The notes beneath the pieces are model-generated. The model was not told the DNA's origin and did not search any database. It worked only from the letters and a program-made list of their open reading frames with translations. Both the position numbers and the translations under genes were made by a program. 27,926 bases of DNA from an uncultured Oscillospiraceae bacterium (lineage in GTDB: Bacteria > Bacillota > Clostridia > Oscillospirales > Oscillospiraceae), in NCBI GenBank assembly GCA_934565775.1, contig CAKTIN010000016.1, positions 1 through 27,926 on the forward strand, read 5' to 3'. Shown here piece after piece: positions 21,863-27,926 of the stretch (its first letter is position 1; every line of letters begins with the position of its first letter).

Positions 21863-23086
21863 ATGAAACCCTGGATGAGACTCTTCGCTCTGACCCTGGT
21901 CCTGTGCATGCTCCTGGCAGGCTGCACCGGCAGCACGAACCCCACCGACGCGCCGAAACCCACGGACAGCGGGACGGAAGCCCCCACCAACGATCAAAAG
22001 GATCCCCCCTCCGACGGTAAGCAGGTCGTACCCGTAGGCGTGGCGATCACCCTCTCCGGCGATAACGCCGAGGTCGGCCGGAACTTTGAGGCCGGCATGA
22101 AGATCGCTCTGGAAGAGATCAACGAGGCCGGAATTCTGGGCAACTACGAGCTGGATTTCATCACCGTGGACGACCAGAACGACACCACCGTGTCCCTGAA
22201 CGTCATCAACAAGATGATCTTCAACGAGGGCGTGAAGGCCATCATCGGCCAGATCTATTCCACCAACACCCTGGTGACCCTGCCCATCTGCAACGAGAAC
22301 GGCATTCCCATGCTGGTTCCCGGCCTGAACCCCACCTTCAGCCAGAACGGCTACAATTACTTCTTCCGGGTCTGCGGCACCAATAAGGGCGGCCAGACTG
22401 CGGGCTTCGAGTATTTCATCAAGGATCTGGGCCTGACGAAGATCGGCATCATCTCCGAGACCTCCGAAAACGGCCAGACCAGCTACTCCATCGCCAAGGA
22501 CATTATGAGCAGCTACAATCTGGAGTTTGTCTGCGACGAGAACTTCACCACCGGCGATAAGGACTTCTCCACCCAGGTTCTGAAGCTGAAGGAGTCCGGC
22601 GCTCAGGCGGTTTACACCACTGCCGCCGCCACCGACGCCGTGGTCCTGCTGGAGCAGATCCGCCAGGTCATCGGCGACGACATCATCGTTCTGGCCAACG
22701 GTGCCTCCGAGAGCAACTTCCTGGAGCTGGCCGGTCCCGAGCTGGCCGAGGGCGTGCTGTATTACACCGTCTGGACCCCCGCTCTGAGCAACGAGAAGTC
22801 CGACGCCTTCATTGCCAAGTATCAGGAGCTCACCGGCCGTCAGCCTGCGGACGTCTCCGCCCGGGGCTATGACGCCACCTGGATCATCGCCACTGCGCTG
22901 AGCACCTTGGACGGCTACGACGTCAACGCCTCCGATTTCTCCGCGAAGCTGGCCGACGCCATCCGCAATGTGGATTACCAGGGCCTCCAGGGCACCTTCC
23001 ACTACGACGATGTGGGCGAGGCCTTCTATACCATGAAGCTCATCACCTACAAAGACGGCAAGCACGTCATGGTCCGGGATAACTGA
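21863..23086 (+). CDS. livK: Liv-type ABC transporter substrate-binding lipoprotein
   Basis: A 407-aa extracellular lipoprotein of the type I periplasmic-binding fold used for branched-chain amino acids, amides and aromatic or dicarboxylic acids. The signal peptide ends in the lipobox LLAGC (Cys21 is lipidated), followed by a Pro/Thr/Asp-rich flexible linker (about 22-54) and the binding domain starting at PVGVAITLSGDNAEVGRNFEAGMKIALEEIN. In E. coli LivK terms the length is greater because of the linker. It is 75 nt after the split transketolase with an AATGGAGGAA site and no terminator or clear promoter between, so it is probably part of operon B. Location in this operon suggests it binds the acid degraded by operons A and B, not leucine; that is inference. 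Confidence 0.88.
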   Translation: MKPWMRLFALTLVLCMLLAGCTGSTNPTDAPKPTDSGTEAPTNDQKDPPSDGKQVVPVGVAITLSGDNAEVGRNFEAGMKIALEEINEAGILGNYELDFITVDDQNDTTVSLNVINKMIFNEGVKAIIGQIYSTNTLVTLPICNENGIPMLVPGLNPTFSQNGYNYFFRVCGTNKGGQTAGFEYFIKDLGLTKIGIISETSENGQTSYSIAKDIMSSYNLEFVCDENFTTGDKDFSTQVLKLKESGAQAVYTTAAATDAVVLLEQIRQVIGDDIIVLANGASESNFLELAGPELAEGVLYYTVWTPALSNEKSDAFIAKYQELTGRQPADVSARGYDATWIIATALSTLDGYDVNASDFSAKLADAIRNVDYQGLQGTFHYDDVGEAFYTMKLITYKDGKHVMVRDN

Positions 23087-23118
23087 TTTCCGCTTCCACA
23101 CATAGCCTCACCCATAGC

Positions 23119-23147
23119 GGGACGGCCGCCCCTCCGGCGGCCGCCCC
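23119..23147 (+). other. Hairpin between binding-protein and permease genes
   Basis: An 8-bp perfect stem (23123-23130 with 23136-23143, 5-nt loop) can be extended by three G-C pairs across one mismatch. No T-run follows. Hairpins at this place in binding-protein-dependent transport operons commonly stabilise the upstream message, so that binding protein exceeds permease. Confidence 0.6.
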
Positions 23148-23177
23148 ACCCTCACAAAGATAGGCAGGAGAATCGTT

Positions 23178-24053
23178 ATGAGTTTATTTCTACAGATCTG
23201 TATCCAGGGCCTGATGCTTGGCAGTATGTACGCCATTCTGACCCTGGGCTACAACATCATTTACAGCACGATGGGTATGGCGCACTATGCCCAGGGCGAC
23301 ATCATGATGGTCGGCGCGTTTCTGGCGCTGGATTTCTTTGTGACACTGCGTCTGCCCTTTGTCATAGCGCTTGTCCTGTCCGTCGTTTGCAACGTGGGCC
23401 TGATGCTCATTATTGAGAAGCTGGCCTACAGCCCCCTGTACGGCCGTCCCCGGAATATGCTGCTGCTGTGCACCATCGGCATCTCCACGGTACTGCGGAA
23501 TGCGGCGCAGCTCATCTGGGGCACCCAGTCGTTTAACTTCCCCTCGGTGTTCAGCACGAAAATGATCGAGATCGGCAGCATTTACCTGGTGCCCCAGAAC
23601 CTGTGGATCCTGGGCATCGGCGTGGTGCTCATGCTGCTGCTGAACGTGTTCATGAAGAAAACCAAGGTGGGCCGGGCCATGCAGGCCGTCTCCATGAACC
23701 GCAGCGCCGCCGCCCTCATGGGCGTCAATATGAAAACCATCACCATGATCACCTACGGCCTCAGCGCGGGCCTGGCCACCCTGGCGGGCATTATGCTGGC
23801 CCCCATTATCAAGGTCTACTCCACCATGGGCGTGTCCATCGGCGCGAAGGTCATGATCTCCGCCGTGGTCGGGGGCATGGGCTCCATGCCCGGCTCCATT
23901 CTGGGCGGCCTGCTGGTGGGCCTGGTGGAGACCCTGGGCGGTATGTACGTTTCCACGACCTTTAAGGAGGCCTATCCCGTGGTGCTGCTGCTGGTAGTGC
24001 TGCTGTGGAGACCGCAGGGCATCTTGGGCCGGAAAAAGGTCGTTAAGGTGTAA
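23178..24053 (+). CDS. livH: Liv-type ABC transporter permease (LivH)
   Basis: A 291-aa membrane permease with about eight helices. Family marks include YAILTLGYNIIYSTMGMAHYAQGDIMMVGAF near the N-terminus and the cytoplasmic ATPase-contact loop AVSMNRSAAALMGVNMKTI (about 172-190). Pairs with LivM to form the channel. AGGAG precedes the ATG; it is separated from livK by 91 nt that contain a hairpin. Confidence 0.92.
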   Translation: MSLFLQICIQGLMLGSMYAILTLGYNIIYSTMGMAHYAQGDIMMVGAFLALDFFVTLRLPFVIALVLSVVCNVGLMLIIEKLAYSPLYGRPRNMLLLCTIGISTVLRNAAQLIWGTQSFNFPSVFSTKMIEIGSIYLVPQNLWILGIGVVLMLLLNVFMKKTKVGRAMQAVSMNRSAAALMGVNMKTITMITYGLSAGLATLAGIMLAPIIKVYSTMGVSIGAKVMISAVVGGMGSMPGSILGGLLVGLVETLGGMYVSTTFKEAYPVVLLLVVLLWRPQGILGRKKVVKV

Positions 24054-24064
24054 GGAGGGGAATC

Positions 24065-25051
24065 ATGAGATCGATCACAAAACGGGGAAAGATCAACGTG
24101 CTGCTCTTAGTAGTGGCAAGCCTGGTGGTTCCTCTGCTGCTGAAGAACAACTACTATTACGATATTTTCATTATGGCCGGGGTGTACGCCATCATCGGCT
24201 CCGGCATGAACCTGCTGCTGGGCTTTACGGGCCAGCTGTCCATGGGCCATGCGGCCTTCTATGGCTTCGGCGCGTACATTACCGCCATCGGGACGAAGAG
24301 CTACGGCATCCCCTTTGCGGTGTGCCTGCTCATGGCTGTGGGCGTGTGCTTTGTGATGGGAATGCTCCTGGGCTCCACCAGCTGCAAGCTCAGCGGCATC
24401 TTCCTGGTGGTGGTGACCACGGGCTTCAACACCGTGGTGAACCTGCTGTTCGTCAACTGGGAGTTCACCGGCAAGTCCTTCGGCATCACCGGCATTCCCA
24501 AGCCCCTGCTCTTCGGCTCTCCCATGACGAAGCTGCAATACTGCTATCTGATCCTGGCCTTTGTGTTCCTGGCTCTGTTTTGCAGCTACCGCATCGTCCG
24601 GTCCAAGACCGGCCGGGCCTTCCAGGCCATGCGGGATAACCCCATTGCCGCCAAATCCGTGGGTATCAACGTCAGCAAGTATAAGCTGCTGGTCTTTGCG
24701 GTGAGCGCGGTGTACGCGGGCGTCGCCGGAGGCCTGTACGCCGCCAACATCGGCTATATCAGCCCCACCTCCTTTAACGCCAACGTCTCCGTGACCATCA
24801 TCACCATGACGGTGCTGGGCGGCCTGGGCGACCTGGCCGGGTGCATCGTCGGCGCGGTAGTCGTGGGCGTTCTGATGGAGATTCTCCAGCAGTTCGGCGC
24901 CTATCAGCTCACCATTTACGGCCTGCTGATCGTGCTGATCCTGATCTTTATGCCCAAGGGCATTATGGGCGGCGTCCGGAGCCTTTACGCCCGGATCGAT
25001 ACCCGCCTGCAAAAAAATAAGGCCCAGAAGGCCGAGCAAACGGGGAGGTAA
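24065..25051 (+). CDS. livM: Liv-type ABC transporter permease (LivM)
   Basis: A 328-aa membrane permease, partner of LivH. LLLGFTGQLSMGHAAFYGFGAY is the typical early helix pair, and AMRDNPIAAKSVGINVSKYK (about 194-213) is the ATPase contact loop. The lysine-rich C-terminal tail is cytoplasmic. It starts 11 nt after livH with AAGGAGGGG upstream. Confidence 0.92.
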   Translation: MRSITKRGKINVLLLVVASLVVPLLLKNNYYYDIFIMAGVYAIIGSGMNLLLGFTGQLSMGHAAFYGFGAYITAIGTKSYGIPFAVCLLMAVGVCFVMGMLLGSTSCKLSGIFLVVVTTGFNTVVNLLFVNWEFTGKSFGITGIPKPLLFGSPMTKLQYCYLILAFVFLALFCSYRIVRSKTGRAFQAMRDNPIAAKSVGINVSKYKLLVFAVSAVYAGVAGGLYAANIGYISPTSFNANVSVTIITMTVLGGLGDLAGCIVGAVVVGVLMEILQQFGAYQLTIYGLLIVLILIFMPKGIMGGVRSLYARIDTRLQKNKAQKAEQTGR

Positions 25052-25056
25052 GCGCC

Positions 25057-25815
25057 ATGCTGTTGACTGCGGAAAAAATCACCATGAAATTCGGCGGCCT
25101 GACGGCGGTGGACCAGGTGGACTTTGAGATCGACGCCGGAGAGATCCGGGCGATCATCGGCCCCAACGGCGCGGGCAAGACCACCTTCTTCAACGCCATC
25201 TCCGGCCTCAATTACCCCACCTCCGGGAAGATTACCTTCGCCGGGACGGATATTACCAAGCTGCCCTCTCACAAGATCGCAAAGCTGGGCATGACCCGGA
25301 CCTTCCAGAATATCCTGCTGTTCAACGACATGACGGTGTTGGAGAACGTGATGGTGGGCAACCATATGAACGTAAAGACCAATATGCTCTCCGAGATCCT
25401 GTGCCTGCCCAGCGTGTTCCGGGAGGAGCGCAAGTGCGTGGCCCGGGCGGAGGAGATGCTGGACTTTGTGGGCCTGCTGGAGTATAAGGACCAGATGTCC
25501 TCCTCCCTGCCCTATGGCAAGAAGCGCCTGCTGGAGATCGCCCGGGCCATGGCCAGCGACCCCAAGCTCCTGCTGCTGGATGAGCCCGCCGCGGGCATGA
25601 ACTCCACGGAGGCCGCCGAGCTGGTGGGCACCATCCGGCGCATCAGCCAGCGGGGCGTGGCGGTGCTCATTGTGGAGCACAATATGAAGGTCATTATGGA
25701 CCTGTCCCATTACATTACGGTTCTGGAGCAGGGCAAGGTCATTGCCGTGGGCGAGCCCAAGGCCATTCAGAACAACCCCAAGGTCATCGAGGCCTACCTC
25801 GGAAAGGAGGGCTGA
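25057..25815 (+). CDS. livG: Liv-type ABC transporter ATPase (LivG)
   Basis: A 252-aa ABC ATPase. Walker A is GPNGAGKTT (36-44), the signature motif takes the LivG form LPYGKKRLLEIARAMA, and Walker B is LLLLDEPAAGMN with VEHNMKV as the switch His region. It energises import with LivF. GGGAGGT lies before the ATG, and the gene starts 5 nt after livM. Confidence 0.94.
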   Translation: MLLTAEKITMKFGGLTAVDQVDFEIDAGEIRAIIGPNGAGKTTFFNAISGLNYPTSGKITFAGTDITKLPSHKIAKLGMTRTFQNILLFNDMTVLENVMVGNHMNVKTNMLSEILCLPSVFREERKCVARAEEMLDFVGLLEYKDQMSSSLPYGKKRLLEIARAMASDPKLLLLDEPAAGMNSTEAAELVGTIRRISQRGVAVLIVEHNMKVIMDLSHYITVLEQGKVIAVGEPKAIQNNPKVIEAYLGKEG

Positions 25816-25818
25816 TCC

Positions 25819-26526
25819 ATGGAGCCTATTTTGAAGATCAAGGGCGTCAGCGCGGCCTATGGCAGCATTAAGGCCCTGAGCGACATTACCATGCACATCA
25901 ACCAGGGGGAGTGCGTGGCCATCATCGGCGCCAACGGCGCGGGTAAATCCACCCTGATGAAGGTCATCTCCGGTCTGCTGCCGGTGACGGCGGGCACCGT
26001 GACCTATGACGGCCAGGATATTACCAAGTGGTCCACCAACCGCATCGTGGCCGCGGGCATTGCCCAGGTCCCCGAGGGACGGCAGGTGTTCTCGGAGCTG
26101 TCCGTGCTGGATAACCTGAAGATGGGCGCGTACCAGCGGAAGGACAATTACCAGCCGGAGATCGATGACGCCTTCCGGACCTTCCCCATTCTGGAGAAGC
26201 GGAAGAATCAGATGGCGGGCAGCCTCTCCGGCGGCGAGCAGCAGATGCTGGCCATGTCCCGGGCGCTGATGAGCAAGCCCAAGCTTCTGCTGCTGGACGA
26301 GCCCTCCATGGGCCTGTCGCCGCTGATGGTGGGCACGGTGTTCGATACGGTGGAGCGGCTGCACAAGTCCGGCCTGTCCATTCTCCTGGTGGAGCAGAAT
26401 GCCCAGATGGCCCTGCGGGTGGCCGACCGGCTGTATGTGATCTCCACCGGCCGCATGGAGCTGGAGGGCACGGCAAAGGAGCTCCAGGAGGACCCCCGGG
26501 TGCGGGAAATTTACCTGGGCGTGTAA
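25819..26526 (+). CDS. livF: Liv-type ABC transporter ATPase (LivF)
   Basis: A 235-aa ABC ATPase. Walker A is GANGAGKST (36-44), the signature is LSGGEQQML and Walker B is LLLLDEPSMGLSP, with the switch region VEQNAQMAL typical of LivF. It is the last gene of operon B, 3 nt after livG with AAAGGAGGG upstream, and is followed by a strong terminator. Confidence 0.94.
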   Translation: MEPILKIKGVSAAYGSIKALSDITMHINQGECVAIIGANGAGKSTLMKVISGLLPVTAGTVTYDGQDITKWSTNRIVAAGIAQVPEGRQVFSELSVLDNLKMGAYQRKDNYQPEIDDAFRTFPILEKRKNQMAGSLSGGEQQMLAMSRALMSKPKLLLLDEPSMGLSPLMVGTVFDTVERLHKSGLSILLVEQNAQMALRVADRLYVISTGRMELEGTAKELQEDPRVREIYLGV

Positions 26527-26597
26527 GCGCCGGGCAGAATGGCTTCTCTCATGGGCCGGGCGGCGCTACCCCTGCCCCCGGCCTGTTTCTCCCAAAA

Positions 26598-26634
26598 GGC
26601 TGCTGCAAAATTCGTTTTGCGGCAGCTTTTTTCT
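26598..26634 (+). terminator. Rho-independent terminator of operon B
   Basis: A 12-bp stem with one G-U pair (26599-26610 with 26615-26626) and a TTCG tetraloop is followed by six T residues (26627-26632). A run of four A before the stem could make it work on the other strand as well. Confidence 0.93.
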
Positions 26635-26646
26635 ATGGAAAGGCGG

Positions 26647-26675
26647 TTGACAATCCGTTTAAGAGCAATTATTCT
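26647..26675 (+). promoter_or_regulatory. Promoter of the small-gene region
   Basis: A perfect -35 TTGACA (26647-26652), 17-nt spacer and TATTCT (26670-26675) sit directly after the operon B terminator. An alternative -10 TATAAG at 26675-26680 has too long a spacer. It would drive the gene at 26739. Confidence 0.7.
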
Positions 26676-26738
26676 ATAAGTAGAAAGCGCTCCCGCCGGG
26701 GCGCGCGGCCGGAAGGAAAGCAACAGGGGGGGAGCCGA

Positions 26739-27188
26739 ATGCTGGAACATGAATTTCTCCTGCTCAGCGAGGAGCAGACCCGAACGGTCCGGGAGCGGCT
26801 GGCCGGCACGGCGGAGCTCAGCGCGGCTTGGGACCGGAGCGGCCTCGTCCTGCCGGAGCTGACCGCCGGGCAGGAGCGGGCCCGGGAGACCGTGCTCTCC
26901 GTTCTGGACCGGGCGTATGGGGAGCGGCGAAAAGAGGCGGTCCGGGTGCGGGATTCCCTGATTCTGCCCCGGCTGGAGCGCTTCCGGGCAGTGGACACGC
27001 TGCTGGACGGCTGGCTCCCGTATAGGGGGCTCAATTACTATGGATTTACGGGGATTCCGGCGGAAAGCATACCGGCCTTGGAGGCGTTGCTGCGGGAGCT
27101 TGCCCGGGGGGAGGAATTTGCGCCGCTGCTTGCGCTGTGCGGGGCGGCCCGCGCCGCGCAGGCTTGGATCCTCCACTGCGGCATTTAG
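26739..27188 (+). CDS. Hypothetical protein, helical
   Basis: A 149-aa protein I do not recognise. It is rich in Glu, Arg, Leu and Ala and looks mostly alpha-helical and soluble, with a more ordered central segment WLPYRGLNYYGFTGIPAESIPALEALLRELA. No signal peptide, membrane helix or catalytic motif is visible. A GGGGGGGAG site precedes the ATG and a good promoter lies about 65 nt upstream. Codon use is GC-rich like the rest of the window. It is unlikely to belong functionally to operon B, given the terminator in between. Confidence 0.62.
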   Translation: MLEHEFLLLSEEQTRTVRERLAGTAELSAAWDRSGLVLPELTAGQERARETVLSVLDRAYGERRKEAVRVRDSLILPRLERFRAVDTLLDGWLPYRGLNYYGFTGIPAESIPALEALLRELARGEEFAPLLALCGAARAAQAWILHCGI

Positions 27189-27246
27189 ACCGGGGACCGC
27201 TTGCGGGCGGAAAAGGACAGAGAAAAAGAACGGGGAGTGAGAGATC

Positions 27247-27588
27247 ATGAAGGTCAAGCATCTGAAAAAGGGCGAGTTCCGGGTTATTCAGGTCGATGAG
27301 GAGGCAATTTTTGAGCTTCTATGCGAAACGATGATCGATCGGGCGAACAACCTGTTTGGCATACTCGATGTTACAAAGGTCCATTTCAAAATGAGCTGGG
27401 ACAAGGAAAACAACGCCTTCATTTGTGCCATCTGCGATTCAGAGTATGCGAAGGGGAAAGAGAAATTTGATCAGATTAACCTGGAAAAAATGTCGGAGGA
27501 GGTTGGTATTACGACCCGCACGCTGTATGGGCGGAACTGCTATGTGACGCTGACGGACCCGGCGGCCTCTGAGGCGGAGCCGGAGTAG
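27247..27588 (+). CDS. Hypothetical protein
   Basis: A 113-aa protein I do not recognise. It is charged and soluble, beginning MKVKHLKKGEFRVIQVDEEAIFELL, with two close cysteines in FICAICDSEYAKGKEKF (about 58-74) and an acidic Pro/Ala/Glu tail. GGGGAG precedes the ATG, 58 nt after the previous gene. Its codon use is visibly more AT-rich than the metabolic operons, which may mean recent acquisition. No function is proposed. Confidence 0.68.
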   Translation: MKVKHLKKGEFRVIQVDEEAIFELLCETMIDRANNLFGILDVTKVHFKMSWDKENNAFICAICDSEYAKGKEKFDQINLEKMSEEVGITTRTLYGRNCYVTLTDPAASEAEPE

Positions 27589-27685
27589 GCGGATGCGGCA
27601 TGAGCCCGGCGCGGCCTCCGGTTCGATTTCGGGAGAGGTAAAAACGGCAGCACTATTTGTTCGTGAGGGGATTGGAGGGAGTTCT

Positions 27686-27926
27686 ATGAAAAAGATTTGC
27701 TTGATTGCTCGGCAGGATATTTTAACGCCCGCCGGGGACCAGTTTCACGATGACGAAGGTCGGCGCGCACTGGACGGAATCCGCAATGGAAAGGAGAAGG
27801 AAATTGCGGATCAAGCCGATCCAATGGCAATGGTGAATCAACTGTGTTCGGAATTTGAAAGAGAGAATCCGGGCTGGAGAGCGGACCACTATGCAATCCG
27901 ATTTGAGGACGGGAGGGAAATCGAGG
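27686..27926 (+). CDS. Hypothetical protein (3' partial)
   Basis: An open frame from ATG 27686 runs to the window end (80 codons seen), beginning MKKICLIARQDILTPAG and continuing with a charged region ending FEDGREIEG. GGAGGGA stands 5 nt before the ATG. It is AT-richer than the main operons and resembles the preceding gene in composition. I do not recognise it. A minus-strand frame over the same bases has no ribosome binding site and looks like a shadow. Confidence 0.6.
   Translation, partial: MKKICLIARQDILTPAGDQFHDDEGRRALDGIRNGKEKEIADQADPMAMVNQLCSEFERENPGWRADHYAIRFEDGREIE

Noticed and set aside
20804..23101. Very long minus-strand open frame (765 codons) across the transketolase and livK genes
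   Set aside because: It is antisense to three well-recognised genes, has a biased Gly/His/Val/Gln composition typical of frames opposite GC-rich coding DNA, and no ribosome binding site or recognisable domain.
1..27926. CRISPR arrays, insertion sequences, tRNA, rRNA or riboswitches
   Set aside because: No regularly spaced repeats, transposase-like proteins, tRNA-like cloverleaf regions or recognisable aptamer leaders were seen; the intergenic gaps are short and mostly explained by promoters, operators and hairpins.

Overview
This window is GC-rich by eye and reads like a chromosomal segment of an anaerobic, high-GC member of the Firmicutes, most likely an Oscillospiraceae-type gut bacterium (Flavonifractor/Intestinimonas-like). 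The basis is strong AGGAGG ribosome binding sites, TTGACA/TATAAT promoters, tightly packed operons, and families common in that group (GGGtGRT protein, DUF1653, YjbQ, FCD-type GntR). The genus is an inference, because no rRNA or tRNA is present. No gene-free stretch exceeds 300 bases.

Region 1 (1-6266, + strand; left end cut) is one operon: two permeases of a BMP/nucleoside-type ABC importer, a small 4-oxalocrotonate-tautomerase-like protein, a PfkB-family kinase with an unusual DPTGCGN active-site motif, then a duplicated two-gene module SIS-YjbQ-SIS-YjbQ. The first YjbQ copy has lost all three conserved histidines and the second keeps them. A strong terminator follows at 6275-6304. This looks like an undescribed uptake, phosphorylation and isomerase/deglycase pathway.

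Region 2 (6462-9548, - strand) is a four-gene operon: MATE exporter, DUF1653 protein, Smr-domain protein and an M50-like membrane metalloprotease. It is convergent with region 1.

Region 3 (9686-26634, + strand) is a large regulated catabolic locus. An FCD-type GntR regulator is followed by operon A: a stand-alone dehydrogenase Rossmann domain, a zinc alcohol dehydrogenase, the large and small subunits of an aconitase/isopropylmalate-dehydratase-type hydro-lyase, a PrpF-type isomerase, a NifU-like scaffold and a GGGtGRT protein. Operon B contains a class III CoA-transferase, an HMG-CoA-lyase-type lyase, a beta-hydroxyacid dehydrogenase, a split transketolase and a complete Liv-type ABC importer. 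Matching operator-like sequences (TNGTNNNACNA type, with recurring CAATCATA cores) lie in front of gntR, operon A and operon B, so the whole locus is probably one regulon. The enzyme set suggests import of a branched, unsaturated or hydroxy dicarboxylic acid, C=C isomerisation, hydration to a malate-type acid, CoA activation and retro-Claisen cleavage. Candidate substrates are itaconate/citraconate-like or methylitaconate/dimethylmaleate-like acids. The reaction order and substrate are inference.

Region 4 (26647-27926) has its own promoter and three small unrecognised genes. The last two look more AT-rich than the rest, and the last is cut by the window end.
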